Notes: a model not told the origin generated them from the sequence alone. DNA of 64,000 nucleotides from Rachicladosporium sp. CCFEE 5018 (GCA_002077045.2 KZ111144.1:1728982-1792981), one strand, 5' to 3'; positions 22,147 to 32,831 are shown, counted from the first letter of the stretch. Numbers and translations are program-made.

Positions 22147-22424
22147 ATGGACGAACCTCCGCCCACCGACCAAGCTCAAAGTAAGCAGAAGCGGACACCA
22201 CTCAGCAGAACCTCTGCCGTTGCATCGCTCACCCCCCAAAAGGAACCCTGCCATCAACAAGCTGACCCCCTGGTACGCAGGCCGGAATTGCAGAATGGAG
22301 CGGGACATGTTTCTGGTGGCTATACCAATCTCTAACTAAGGCAGTGAGTGACACACCGGCTGTCATTTAGCTGCCACTCGAGGGAAGCTCAGCCACACCG
22401 ATCGACCGTAGACGCCCGAGTTGA
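22147..22424 (+). CDS. Possible 59-residue protein, unknown
   Basis: Exon 1 (22147-22272) starts MDEPPPTDQAQSKQKRTPLS. Exon 2 (22371-22424) encodes LPLEGSSATPIDRRRPS and a stop. They are joined by a 98-nt GTACGC..TTTAG intron in phase 0. Both segments are well conserved in copy B. However, B lacks one G at the donor (CCCCTG/TAC), which would shift the frame unless another donor is used. The protein would be hydrophilic and basic. No family is recognised. An alternative is a short conserved untranslated region. Confidence 0.3.
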
Positions 22425-23747
22425 CTACGCAGCATTGTCGATGTGGGACCTGCGCCCTTGGCAGACATCTTTCAGAAAGCGAATTGCGTTGGCTGCCTCA
22501 TCTCCCGAGTGACGCTTTCATCGATCTTGCCTGTAGCCGGCCTTCGCGTGGAGCTCGTGTAGACATGCTAGCCGGTCGGGTTCCGGGGCGCACAAGCTGG
22601 GTGCAATATCCACTGGCGTTGACCCACGCGAAGACCAACTACACGTGATGGGGCTGGATGTGCAGACGGGAAGGGGACTTCTTTATGTGGTATTGATTGG
22701 TCTGCAGGGCGAACAATCAGTACGCTTCATTACAGACATGAGTGGTATGAGAGAGATTGGGTGAAGGAGAGGGGGCATGGAGGTAGTGGTTCGTACTCAC
22801 TGGCGGACTCGCAAAAGCAAAACGCTTCTCTTCTTAACGATCGATGGAGAGGCTGTTGACGGAGGGGTGGTGGGTTGTGAGAGTGAAGTAAGGTGAAGGA
22901 AATGTCAGTGAACAAGTGAACGAGAGTTGATGTACCCTACGGTGCGTGCGCCAAGCCGCCAGCGGAGGCGATGAAGCGAGATTTGAGAAGGGAGCTGAAG
23001 GAGAATACAGGAAGGAACGACCGAGGGAGGAAGTGGGAGTGTTATGGGAAACGCACTTTAGCCACGACGTTGCGAGCCGCCTACCGACATCCATTTCGAG
23101 CAGGGAATAGTGTGATATGGGGAGCGGGCGGTGACAGTCACGATGCGTAAGTCAGACTAGGGAGAATACTGGAGTCTCACCGCCAGGAAGTGGATTCCGC
23201 CACTTGGACTCAATTTGCGTCATCCAGCCCTTCCCGCCTGCTGGAAGTCGAGGGCTACGGCAGTCAACCTGCGTTGGAGGCGTACATCCGGCTGCTAGCA
23301 TTAGACAAGAGGCTTCGTTGTCGTCCCTTGCTGGCGCAGCAACCTTCGGACGTTGAGAGACAACGTGCCGAACTTTGCAATCGTGAAGAAATGGGCTGAT
23401 GGCATCGCAGTGTCGCCGCTCTCGCAATCCTCGTTGACTGTTGAAGAAATGACGAACAATAAGATCATAGACTGCAAAGAGACAGGAACCGGCAGTTCAC
23501 CGCCATGGGAGAGTGATACGAGGGTTTCCGAGAGGCAGAATACGCAGCGGCGTCTTGCCCTTTCGACGACCCTAATTGCCTCGATGCTCGAAGAACACCA
23601 GTCGTTTGCAATCAATCAAGAAAAGTACATGTACAAGGATGTCACAATCTCACCTCACCCTCCGACTTTGGCATATGTTCTCTCAGCCCTTTCGCGAGCA
23701 TCACCTGGCTCCGCTGACTTCAATGGCCTCGTCTTCTTTCAAACCCC
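22425..23747. other. Intergenic, strongly conserved, no gene resolved
   Basis: The two copies are nearly identical here, with few indels (B 53825-55153). An open plus-strand frame at 22930-23149 encodes KRDLRRELKENTGRNDRGRK. It stays open in B but has no in-frame ATG in A. Another frame at 23353-23751 is interrupted by TAG in B. Conservation may reflect regulatory or UTR sequence, or missed exons. Confidence 0.4.
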
Positions 23748-24694
23748 CTAAGCAGTACTCTCCCACAGCGCGGTAGTCTTGCTCAGCCCAGCCATAGCTC
23801 CACAAGCACCCATGATCCCTAGGTTGAAACCCGGAAGCCCACCCTCCTTGACACCGGCGAACTGCAATGCCACCGGCAGCCACGCGAACGGTACAATAAG
23901 CTCGCTCCACCACTTCGCATCCGTCTTCTCTTGCTCAGTCGTGCTGACCTCGCTACTCGACCTCTTGATCCTCTCCAACTGTGCCTCACGTCCGAGGCGC
24001 ACGAAGTCGCACAGCACACCCGCGAGCCAGGCGCGGTAACTCCAAGTGTAGATCCGCGCAGTCGTGCCAGACTGGTTCCATCGCGCTGTCGTAGCAGGCG
24101 AGAGCACCTTGTGATCGGTCAGGAGTCCGATGTTCTCTAGGCCCTGGAAGAGGATGTAGAATGTGCATTGCGTCAGGGCTGTGGCATAGAGAACTGGGTC
24201 TTGGCCTTGCTTTGGACCTTGGAGAAGCGTGCGCATCCAGGCGTAGAGCGGGAAGAGGCCGAAGAGACGGAGGGTTGTGCGGGTGCTCGAGAGGAGGGTG
24301 CCGAGCGCGCCGATGTGGGAGGGTGCTGCAAGGGTCGCAGGCGACGGGCCACTGCGACCTAGCAGGCTGAAGAGTCTGGTCTGGAGGGGGATGGACTTTG
24401 ACTCGAGATATGCAACAAGGTAGAGGGTGTAGTTGAAGGTCGAGAGGAAGCTGTTCAGTCCGCCGGGCGTGGAGATGAGTCTGTGTAATGTTAGTAAGTC
24501 GCTGCAGCACCTGATCGCTGAGGTGGCTGCGCATACTTATTGAACCTCAGGATGACCTTGTCGGGAGTCTGCGCATATTTGACAAGGCCGGGCGCCTTCT
24601 TCTGTACTTCGCTCGACACGCTCTTCTCTGACGCCTGTGGGATGGGCTTGGTGGTGTCGACTGGCGCTCCTGGCTCTGCTGTTGCGTCGGACAT
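23748..24694 (-). CDS. PEX11-family peroxin, copy A
   Basis: Two exons (24694-24537, 24480-23748) encode 296 residues. A hydrophilic N-terminus (MSDATAEPGAPVDTTKP) precedes the family-typical block PDKVILRFNKLISTPGGLNS. Next come FLSTFNYTLYLVAYLES, a glycine/serine loop, and FYILFQGLENIGLLTDHKVL. Membrane-associated helices at WSYRAWLAGVLCDFVRLG and at the C-terminal GFNLGIMGACGAMAGLSK complete the protein. PEX11 proteins bind the peroxisomal membrane and promote elongation and fission. This layout fits the fungal PEX11C/GIM5-like subgroup, without a classical targeting peptide. The 56-nt intron falls inside an AAA lysine codon. The start chosen is the ATG at 24694; upstream in-frame codons exist but are not preserved as a sensible N-terminus in B. 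Confidence 0.85.
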
Positions 24695-25059
24695 GATGGC
24701 GGTGTGGCAAGAGTAAAATGGATTCTTGCTGTTGATGAGAGAGAGGGTGAGAGATGGAAACAAGACTTACACTACCTTGCCGTCAGACTGCCAGCTCACA
24801 TCCGCCGCTAACGGGCATGGGCGTGAGCTGAGGTGATCTGACACACTTGACCTCGGTCGATGGGATCAAGTGTGGCTGTAGCTTCCCCGCAACCCATGTC
24901 TGCCAAGCTCGCTCACGTGCGCACGCGTGGTTTGAATGGCTTTGAATGTGATATATCCCTTATAACCGTGGGCATGACTTATTGACCCGCTCGCGATCGA
25001 GACAGCATTCGAAAGCACTACCTTCGCTTACCCGCCTCAAGCCATATGTAGGATCTACC
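24695..25059. other. Intergenic, PEX11 promoter
   Basis: The 365 bases between the PEX11-like and SDR genes (both minus). This holds the PEX11 upstream region and the SDR 3' end. No frame is seen. Confidence 0.4.
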
Positions 25060-26033
25060 TTACGGCTTCGGCCAACCGCTGCCTCCCTTGTTCTTCAGCT
25101 CCTCGTCCGTCCACTCCCAGAGCTCATTCATGATTTTCTCGTCCTCAGCAGCCTTGAATGTGGCCTCCTTCCCGAACGGCACATAGTACTTTCCAGTCAA
25201 CACTTCTTTTCCAGTGCCAGCCCAGATCTGCGTCTTCGCTCCATCCTCCACATTGTAGCTCGCAAAATACACGATTGGCTTGAAGAGCACCTTCAACAAG
25301 CCTCCGGCTCCCATCTTCCCGAAGATCTCCGTGGACACCATGCCAGGATGAATAGAAACGGATGTGATAGAGGGGTACAACTGCGCAAGCTTCTTCGCAA
25401 AGAGTAAATTGGCGAGCTTGCTCTGGCCGTAGCGGGCAGGGCCGCCGGCATCCTCCATCTTTGTCTTCACCTTCGAGAGCTCGATCTTCGAGGGGCTCAG
25501 GAAGCCTTTGGCGGCGTCTGAGGATAATGCGATGATGCGGACGTCTGACTGCGGGGCGCTGGCGGTCTTAAGCAAGGTCGGGAGAAGCAGCTGGGTGAGC
25601 AGAGCATGCGACACGTGGTTGACGCCGAACTCCTCTTCGTACCCGTCTTCTGTGAGGGCTGGGGTGACGAATGCGACGCCCGCGTTGAGGTAGAGTAGAT
25701 CAATGCGGGTGGTCTGCGCGAGGATGGTATCGGCGCCTGCGCGAACGCTCTTGAGAGAGCCTTGGTTGATGTTGATTGGTGTGATGTTGACGCTGCTGTG
25801 TTGTTGCTTGATCTCTGTGATCAGAGCTTCGGCCTTGGACATTGTGCGAGCGCAGAGGAAGATCTGGGCAGGGTTCTTCGCCGCAAGCTTGCGTACTGTC
25901 TCGGCTCCGAGGCCAGCATTGCCCGTTCGTTGGTTAGCTACTCTGTATGTGCAACGACATTGCGCGACCTACCGCCTGTGATAACAATCACCTTCCCCGC
26001 GAGATCGGGAACTTCGTGTGTCTTTGCGGCCAT
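25060..26033 (-). CDS. Short-chain dehydrogenase, splice-site lesion (copy A)
   Basis: Exon 1 (26033-25973) starts MAAKTHEVPDLAGKVIVITG, and exon 2 (25922-25060) continues to give 307 residues. The Rossmann glycine motif is TGGNAGLG across the junction. LLYLNAGVAF carries the NAG motif, ALSS the catalytic Ser, and YGQSKLANLLFAKK the YxxxK pair. HPGMVSTEIFGK is typical of retinol-dehydrogenase/WWOX-like SDRs. The substrate is unknown. In copy A the intron's 3' end reads AACGG where copy B reads AACAG, so the acceptor AG is missing. An upstream AG could be used in frame but would leave a 32-nt intron and insert residues in the cofactor loop. Exon 2 is otherwise intact. Copy A is probably poorly spliced or non-functional. 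Confidence 0.75.
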
Positions 26034-26666
26034 ATCGAACGATTGTCTTTGATGCGCCGTGCTGTGGTGATTCAGTGGGACAGAAGCTTCGTGGTGATGA
26101 GGAGCGGTGTGATAGGGTGGACGATGCAGAGGAGAGGAAAGTGGTGAAAGGTGCAGTGGGAATCAAAGAAGGCGCGAGACCACTTATGCTCAGATAGGTC
26201 GTCGGTGACTATTGATATCCCGTTGCCGCTAGGAGCAGTAACTACTGAGCTTTTGCTGCACAGGATGCGGCATGTGAAAGCATAACGCAGCTGTATCATG
26301 GACGGAGAAGCAGGGTGTACAGCTTGTCTGCCCACATGTTCCGAGGTTCAGAGGGAATTATGCAGGTATAAAACGACTTGCTTGACTAAGCAGCTGTGTT
26401 CTTCAATGCGGGACTGGTACATGTACATATCTCCGGCCTGCCATTTCTTGGGTTGCAGGTGCGGACAAACCCACCATGCCCAACACAAGGCGCCGCGCCC
26501 GCCTTGGGCCGTGTCACTGCTCATACTATCGAGCTGCGTGAAGCAGTAGTTCCCGTCGCTGAACTCGCTCTGCAGGCACTGTCTATGGGCTCTTCTCTTG
26601 TCGCGAAGAGCGCGCAGTCCATCCTCACAGTCGAGACCAGCTCCAATACCTACATGCTACCGGACC
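26034..26666. other. Intergenic, SDR promoter
   Basis: Lies between the SDR start and the stop of the F-box-like gene. It is conserved in copy B (57428-58060) with scattered substitutions. I see no supported gene. Confidence 0.4.
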
Positions 26667-27923
26667 TCACTGACCGCCCGCAGCCAAGTCCGCAGCATAG
26701 ACCTCCAGCGCAAGTAGCACCTGCCCCTTTGTCGTGAAAACGGTACGTGCAGTCTGCACGCTCTCCCTGTCGTATTTGCCTCCTACCCCGCCGAGTCTCG
26801 TAGCTTTCGTCGCCCTGCCCCTGAAGTCCGCCTGGGTGAAGCCACGGAACTCTGTCCCTGCTTTCACGGCTGTGGCCAGTGGTGGTCCTGCGCTTGGCAA
26901 TAGAGACTCCAGAATGGAAGCGACGCCTGGGAGTTGCGCTGGCGGGGTGGGACCGACTTGTGCAGCTAGCGAGTTGAATGCCGCTGTCTGCTGAGGAGTC
27001 GGTGCTTGGTTGACGTTGTGGAAGGTGAACGGCCGGCCGGCAGTCAGAGTGGCGAACTGCGTGCTGTGCACTCGGCATGCACAAATGACTTTGATCGTTG
27101 GCGGTATCTGATCGCAGTTGCCCGCATCCTGCCAACGACGAATGTCTGGCGCTGTTCCGGGGTCATGGACCGAGTCAGATGTTGATGCATCTGGCAGCTC
27201 CTCGCTTTCATCACCTTGAGCCCGTGCATGCTGATCACGAGGATAGTAGACGTTGCTCAACCCATTGATGAGCTCGTCCAGTCTCGCGTCCTCACTCCAG
27301 TGCCGCAGGTTCGTCTCAGGCGAAGCATTATGTTGCCACTTGTTGCTTTTGTAGCGTATGGTCAGATCTCGAAGTGCTGGGTAGTCAGTCTTGAGGCTTC
27401 TGGACATGTCATTGGACGTGAGGTACGGCATCCACATCCGCATCTCCTGCACTTTGATGGGTAAGTGCAGGCGGGCGATCTTGCTCGCCGCTATCTTAGG
27501 CGTCAGTGCTCTGACGAACATGTTCGCGTCGCTTGGGTGGCTGAAGGAGAGCGTGTTGGTGCCATACAATATCGAAGTCGCTTCGTCTGTGATGAGCTTG
27601 GAGGTCCTGAGCAGACTCGGTGACAGTGCGGGCATGGTGCGGACATGGTAGCTCGTTGGCCATTCCAGATGCTCTCGATCAGGCGCACTCAGGCAGTAGC
27701 TATAGATGCGGTCCCTGATCTCGCGCGGCAACACGAATAGGAGACTACGGGATACACTCTGCGGCAATGATGACTTGTCCATTGCGTCGTCTATGTTGTG
27801 AGGCGCGTAAGCAGACTCTGCGTCGGTGGAGTCGCTTCCTTCGTCCATGGAGTCCGAAGGAATGCGACGTATGGGCGATCTTCGAGAGTGCACGTCATTC
27901 ATCCCGCGCGAAATGTGGCTCAT
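26667..27923 (-). CDS. F-box-like protein, copy A
   Basis: A single exon of 418 codons from MSHISRGMNDVHSRR. After a Ser/Asp-rich leader (to about residue 60) comes FVLPREIRDRIYSYCLSAPD. Later, LLRTSKLITDEATSILYGTN and TLSFSHPSDANMFV follow. This is the repeated signature of the large Pezizomycotina family with an F-box-like helix followed by a conserved 'LL..cr.i..Ea..ilYg.N.f.f' block. The second half has an unusual Pro/Ala-rich region and ends EVYAADLAAGGQ. F-box proteins usually recruit substrates to SCF ubiquitin ligases; the target is unknown here. An upstream in-frame extension exists in copy B but is closed by TAG in A, which supports this start. The length is identical in both copies. 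Confidence 0.75.
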   Translation of the reverse strand: MSHISRGMNDVHSRRSPIRRIPSDSMDEGSDSTDAESAYAPHNIDDAMDKSSLPQSVSRSLLFVLPREIRDRIYSYCLSAPDREHLEWPTSYHVRTMPALSPSLLRTSKLITDEATSILYGTNTLSFSHPSDANMFVRALTPKIAASKIARLHLPIKVQEMRMWMPYLTSNDMSRSLKTDYPALRDLTIRYKSNKWQHNASPETNLRHWSEDARLDELINGLSNVYYPRDQHARAQGDESEELPDASTSDSVHDPGTAPDIRRWQDAGNCDQIPPTIKVICACRVHSTQFATLTAGRPFTFHNVNQAPTPQQTAAFNSLAAQVGPTPPAQLPGVASILESLLPSAGPPLATAVKAGTEFRGFTQADFRGRATKATRLGGVGGKYDRESVQTARTVFTTKGQVLLALEVYAADLAAGGQ

Positions 27924-28705
27924 CGTGCTGATGCTGGAAAATCTAGACAGTCATCGCGTAGATACCGGTAGAGTCTACTCCGGGAAGTCACTTGGCTTGC
28001 GAGGCGATGGTGTTAGTAATTGTTCGATGCTTGCGCACGATGTCGTGTCACTTCTCACTTTCCACCCGCAATGTCTTCAGCGGACCAGTGATGCTAGATG
28101 TATACATGAGCGTTAGTCGAAACGAAACCAGCTTTGAATCGAGCATGTAGTTACGTTACGTTCTTGTTAGTCTGCCTTCCGTAACTGTATCTTACGCGCG
28201 CTGGAGGAGCTGAAGCTCGGACCCCCGATCTCTCGCGGTCTTGTTGAAGCTCGTCGTAACCAGGAGCATCCACCACCGTCTGGAGTTTATCATAAGTGCC
28301 AACATTAACTTACATCGGCTTTCATGTCATGGCTTCGATGTATAGCCTTTTTCCGGTTTGGCGCCAGGCGTTCAATCCCCGAAACCAACGCGGTCGGAAC
28401 CTTCACGCCGATATGCTGCACGATCACAGCCTTGCAGCACAATGAGCCGCCAGCCCATCTCCCGATTCGCGGGATCTGTGATACCTCCCTTCCAGACCAG
28501 TACTGTCCCGATACGCAGTGTAATACGGGTGTGGCGTCCGCACGCCGTTGCGTTCCCAGTCCTAGCATGAGAGCCTCGCGATCCTGAGCTCTGTGGCAGC
28601 CGGACTGATTGTCCTTCAGCTGCATGAAGCTCACGCCCCACGACTCCTCCTGGCCTGTCGCGGCGGCGCGTAACACTCAGGCTACCGATTACGTGCGAGA
28701 ACATC
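27924..28705. other. Intergenic, divergent promoter
   Basis: Between the F-box-like gene (minus) and the surface-protein gene (plus). Highly similar in copy B (59318-60097). No gene is supported. Confidence 0.4.
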
Positions 28706-29703
28706 ATGGCGTACCGCCTACACCCAGGCTCGGATCTTCCTGAAGTTCTCCAATATTCAGACCTCCCCGAGACGGCGATCCATGACAGTCCGCAGCTTGC
28801 GCAGGTCGAGAAGATTACTGCGCAGTCTGACAGCGCGCCAACAAGACACTATGCGGACGGAACGGACAAATATGTGGTCACTGGGGATGGCACAGCTGGA
28901 CCGACGAGTGGTCGCACACCGAATCGAGCACCCAGAACTTGCGGCATGCCGCGTTGGGTGTTCTGGACTGCTATGGTAGTCACTGCGCTCATCATCATCG
29001 GAGCGGCCGTGGGTGGAGGTGTAGGGGCGACTCTACATACCAGAGCGAATGCTGAAGCCAGCGCGGCTTTGACACCTGCAGCGCGATCCTCAGCGACCTC
29101 CGTGACCAGTGGAGCGTCCACTATATCAACTGCAACCGCCGAAACGACCACGAGTGCAGCGATGGTAGCCTCAACAACATCCTTCGTGGCATCGATCACG
29201 ACTACGCAGGTGCCACTGCCACAGAAGACGCTGCTTCGTGACTGTCCCTCTTCCAACAACACGCTACACTCGTACGGCTCATCAGAGAGTCCACAGCTAT
29301 TTCGCAAGTTCTGCAATCAAGTAAACTACGCCATTGCCGGCACTGACAATGTCAATGGACCCACGGTATCTCTCAACGACTGCATTGATCTATGCGCTTC
29401 TTACAACGATCAGAATCGAACGGAGATTGCCGGGAGCAGTAGTCCGATCTGCAGCGCTGTGTGCTGGAGGAATGGGATCGTGCCAGGCGATGACTTCCCT
29501 GGCCAGTGTTTCGGTGAGTCCTAGCTTCCCTTGCGCAAGCTATGGGTCCATATGGTCACTACCCGCTTCATCACCGGTCGCTGATTGACTGGACAGGCTG
29601 GCAGACAACGAACAAGAGCGATGGCAGCTTCGTATGGAAAGCGGGTGATCAGAACAACTGCGATGGGGCTGCGTTGATCAATCAGCAGGTCGTTCTGGGA
29701 TGA
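28706..29703 (+). CDS. Single-pass Cys-rich surface protein, copy A
   Basis: Exon 1 (28706-29513) and exon 2 (29597-29703) give 304 residues. The N-terminal ~90 residues are hydrophilic and probably cytoplasmic. A strong transmembrane helix follows (VFWTAMVVTALIIIGAAVGG). Next is a Ser/Thr-rich stalk, likely O-glycosylated, then a cysteine-rich C-terminal ectodomain with about nine cysteines (RDCPSSNNTL, FRKFCNQVNY, LNDCIDLCASYN, CSAVCWRNG, QCFGWQTT, NNCDGAAL). This type II layout with an apple/PAN-like cysteine pattern is common among fungal surface proteins of unknown ligand. Splicing at CAGTGTTTCG/GTGAGT restores QCFGWQTTNKSDGSFVW. It is the last gene before the copy-A end. Copy B is disrupted. 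Confidence 0.75.
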
Positions 29704-30259
29704 AACAGCCTCGCCGTGATAGCGGGCGTATGCGGCAATGCGGAGGTCGACACTCACGGGTCCGCGTCGCTGTCGTCGAGGTGCCACAGAAGAGCCCATC
29801 GAGACCAAGGATGCGTGCGCGTCGGTGCAGGCAGTGCAATGCAGTCAGCTCAATTATCGCGTTTCTAAGATGCACTGGAGGCGATGTTGATGTCGATTCG
29901 CGGCCACCATGTTCTACAATTCGGGAACCTCTTCACGACATGCATCAATGCCGCACCCTGTACTCGTCTCGGATCTGCTCGCCCGACATGGAACCCACTT
30001 TGCCCGTGGATTTTCTTTCACTGTCCGTTATCCGTTGCTCTCGTCGCGGCCTGTTACACTTACTATCGCCCGAGACTCTTATGAACGCCCGTCACTTCTA
30101 TAGCCGCGTATTGTCCTTGTCTATCGTTCCCGGTCCTCTTCGTCGACCGTCTTCCTCTTCGTCGATTGTCGCTCCCTTTGTCGACCGTCGTCCTCTTCGT
30201 CGACCTTCGCTCCCTTCGTCGAACGCCGCTCCCTTGGTCGAACGTCGCTCCCTTCTTTA
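29704..30259. other. Copy-A-specific telomere-proximal DNA
   Basis: Homology to copy B stops within about 15 bases of the preceding stop codon. The stretch is GC-rich and has a 186-codon plus-strand frame (29700-30260) of low-complexity Arg/Ser composition that I do not accept as a gene. It contains the C-rich repeat listed next. Confidence 0.4.
30118..30256 (+). repeat. Degenerate C-rich tandem repeat
   Basis: About eight imperfect units of roughly 15-20 bases built on CGTCGACCGTC and CTCTTCGT / GCTCCCTT. Units alternate TCGTCGACC, TTGTCGACC, TCGTCGAAC and TGGTCGAAC variants. Not seen in copy B. Confidence 0.6.
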
Positions 30260-30649
30260 GGTAGTACGTCTTATAAGTAGATAAGACGTCTCCCTTAGGC
30301 TAGCCTCCTAGCTATTCTACGAGGGTTTATATATATTATCTATTAATCCCCCTACCCGCGCCTAGCTCCCGGCGTAGATCTCTAGAGCGTAAACTATTAA
30401 TCTTCCTCTATTATATTTATTAGTCCTATATAGTAAAGATACTCTTAGTAAATCTCTATAACCTCCTAGAGTTAGTATATTTATATCCTACTATTTACAT
30501 TTACTATTATAGGGCGTAGTTAATATATAGTAAAGTTATAGTAGCCTTAGAACCTAAGGTACTATACTTAGTAGCTATATACGTACTACCTACGAGTTGT
30601 AGGCGAGTAATATATAGAGTAATAATTAGTCTTAGGATCTAGGTAGTAC
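30260..30649. other. AT-rich RIP-like subtelomere, copy A
   Basis: Composition changes sharply after 30260. CA and TG dinucleotides almost vanish while TA is abundant (strings such as CTATATAGTAAAG). This is the expected result of repeat-induced point mutation. No protein remnant is recognised. Confidence 0.65.
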
Positions 30650-30741
30650 TTAGGGTTAGGGTTAGGGTTAGGGTTAGGGTTAGGGTTAGGGTTAGGGTTA
30701 GGGTTAGGGTTAGGGTTAGGGTTAGGGTTAGGGTTAGGGTT
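30650..30741 (+). repeat. TTAGGG telomere array, copy A end
   Basis: About 15 perfect TTAGGG units in 92 bases. The G-rich strand runs 5' to 3' toward the following gap, as at a right-hand chromosome end. It is interrupted by the N run. Confidence 0.95.
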
Positions 30742-30841
30742 NNNNNNNNNNNNNNNNNNNNNNNNNNNNNNNNNNNNNNNNNNNNNNNNNNNNNNNNNNN
30801 NNNNNNNNNNNNNNNNNNNNNNNNNNNNNNNNNNNNNNNNN
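30742..30841. other. Assembly gap, 100 N
   Basis: Exactly 100 undetermined bases between a telomere array and the inside of an F-box gene. A fixed 100-N block is a scaffolding convention for unknown distance. Confidence 0.98.
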
Positions 30842-31647
30842 CGATTCACGAGTCGCAACGATCGAACATCTGTTCTTGCCAAGTGCCTAGTAATGAGTTC
30901 GAAGATCTCCATCGGAAGCTCGTTGCACGGCCATACTGCCACACTGGATGTTGATTGATGCATGGAATGATCCAGCTGCCGCCGTATCGGAGGGAGAATC
31001 TTGAAGCTTTTCGGTATGTGGTAGGCTCCCGTAGATGTCGTGGATGCAAGTGGTAAGTACGCCACTTCACTGCTCCTAGCAATGTTCTCGTCATCGAGCG
31101 TTTGGTCCTGTCCAGTGCCCTCGATTAGGATTGCCGCAGCGACACGGAGTTTGCCTGGATCCGGTGACGTGGCACCTGCTGAATTTGATCTCGATGCTAG
31201 CAAAGATAGGGCGGCTCGCGCATGTGTAGACCCAGCGGCCGTGGCAGCACCATCGAGCAAAGCAGGCATATCGTCCGGCATTGTCTCATCATCGGAAAGA
31301 GCTTCCGTGAGGCGCCATGCGACAGAGTTGACAGTCGTGAGATTGGCATCAGGCTGCGTAGGAATATCGACGCCCGCGAAGATCTCGTGAGCGGATAGTA
31401 CAGGGTCTGTCGATGAAGCTGGGGCTACATTTGCGCGCACGGCTCTCGTGGGAGACGTTGTCTTCTTGCGCTTGTTGGAAGATGTCGGCATGAAGTCGTT
31501 TGCTCGAGGGTTCAACCCCGGCCGCCTAGTGAATAGATTGCGGAGTCGCCGCGCTGGTGGTTCTGTAGGTATCGCCGTAGGTGTCGTAGAAACCTCATCA
31601 TCCGATGACAGTGATGAGAGCGTCGATCCCATCGGAAGTGGCCACAT
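30842..31647 (-). CDS. F-box protein, 5' part, cut by gap
   Basis: The frame starts at 31647 (MWPLPMGSTLSSLSSDDEVS; an internal Met at residue 6 is an alternative) and runs about 268 codons to the N block. A Ser/Thr/Pro-rich leader with a basic patch (SSNKRKKTTSPTRAV) precedes an F-box: NELPMEIFELITRHLARTDV, then RSLRLVN at the gap edge. The F-box binds Skp1 in SCF ubiquitin ligases. The substrate-binding C-terminal part is missing because the contig ends. The copy-A counterpart would lie left of this window. It is unrelated in detail to the F-box-like gene at 26667. Confidence 0.75.
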
Positions 31648-31994
31648 GTTGAATGGCTATGCTGTTCCTTGGAATGGAAGCCTTGAGGAAATAAAACATC
31701 AAAATGAGTGTCTGTGAAGTGCTTACTTGTGGGAGCACAAGACCATCGTCAGATCGATCGTATCTTGATAGTGGGCCAAGGAGTGTTCGTGCAGCGTTAT
31801 CGTGTGAAAGTCCTCCGGTCCCGTGCGCCTTGCGAAGCAGCTTGTTGTGTGAAGCTTTGGCAGGTTCGCTGGGAGGCCTCAGAATTTGCTGAGTCATCAC
31901 ATAGACAACCTGAATCGCATGAGCCATGAAATGCCGCGAATATGCGTTTGCTCTGGCATCTACTGCACGATCTACGAACTAGCACCATGTCTAC

Positions 31995-32246
31995 CTACAC
32001 GAGCAATTGGACCATCGAGGCTTTACCTTCGAGTCGTCTCACGTCTGAGATCAGCGAAAAGCGGGACCCTCGCTTGCGAATCCGTCCAATGCACAATTCG
32101 GTGTCGCAGGCGATTAGTATTGAGCAAAGATATATGGAGTTCGTTGTGGCACCCTTCTTGCTGTCCGACAGCTTCTTGATGCGCTCGACGAACTTCGTCG
32201 GGGTCGGTCCCTCTTCGATGTCCATTCCGCCAGAGGCAAGGGACAT
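31995..32246 (-). CDS. Possible exon of an unknown gene (copy B)
   Basis: Equivalent of 262-513. The frame is open for 83 codons, starting MSLASGGMDIEEGPTPTKF, with several substitutions. It has the same doubtful status as copy A. Confidence 0.25.
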   Translation of the reverse strand: MSLASGGMDIEEGPTPTKFVERIKKLSDSKKGATTNSIYLCSILIACDTELCIGRIRKRGSRFSLISDVRRLEGKASMVQLLV

Positions 32247-32831
32247 AGAGAGCGTGGAGTCACACTCTGCCCTAATCGACCTTCATCTTGACCCACAACC
32301 AGGATCTTAACCGAGAGCGCATGGCAGCTATTGCCATCAGCTCGTACAGGGCAGAACACCGCTTTGTCACCGTGTTTGTCAGAGACTCAACATTGGAGCA
32401 AACACACTGTCATTGAGTCAGCTCTCTCCTATCGATATTGTCCAGCGAAATCACCATCAAGGGTACTCATGTAGTAGCACAGGAGGGTCCAGGACCCAGC
32501 TATCGGAAGAAGTGATGGTGAGACGACGTGCTGACCGTTGCTCTTTCTCACTGCGACAGTGGTAGCGAAAAAAAGGCTGCGGTCCAGTCGACAACAGCAC
32601 AGAAGCCTTAAGCTGCCGGGTGAGCAATAGGTGACTTCTTCGTCTTGCAACGATCTGTGTCCGTATAGATCCAGTCTGGCGAGATACCGGGGTGACAGGC
32701 ACTTCAGCGGTCATGCAGCAATACTGATGCGGTATTTACACAATCTTTGCTTGTATCGCGAAATCATCGTCGCCAGCCCACGCGCAGACTCCATGAACTC
32801 CTGTGCCCGCAAGCTCGTCCTCTGTCCTCGC

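Larger units (their letters stand above)
1..29717. other. Subtelomeric copy A
   Basis: This stretch is collinear, apart from two inverted blocks, with 31734-60990. The first bases match 31735 onward, with an offset of 31730 through the first gene. The match ends just after the stop codon of the last gene (29703). Exons are almost identical between copies, while many introns and intergenic stretches differ by substitutions and indels. The window opens inside the homology, so the copy-A equivalent of the F-box gene at 30842-31647 lies to the left of this window. Confidence 0.9.

Noticed and set aside
23353..23751. 132-codon plus-strand frame beside PEX11
   Set aside because: Copy B has an in-frame TAG and other changes, and the frame overlaps the PEX11 3' end without a recognisable domain.
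29700..30260. 186-codon plus-strand frame before the copy-A telomere
   Set aside because: Low-complexity Arg/Ser composition, running into the C-rich tandem repeat; no counterpart in copy B.
30586..30741. Asn-Pro repeat protein end read through the telomere array
   Set aside because: The translation of CCCTAA repeats continues the F-box frame through the N gap only by chance.
30650..30841. Internal telomere array as evidence of an ancient chromosome fusion
   Set aside because: A fusion should give head-to-head arrays. Here one array meets a standard 100-N gap, so a scaffold join is the better explanation.
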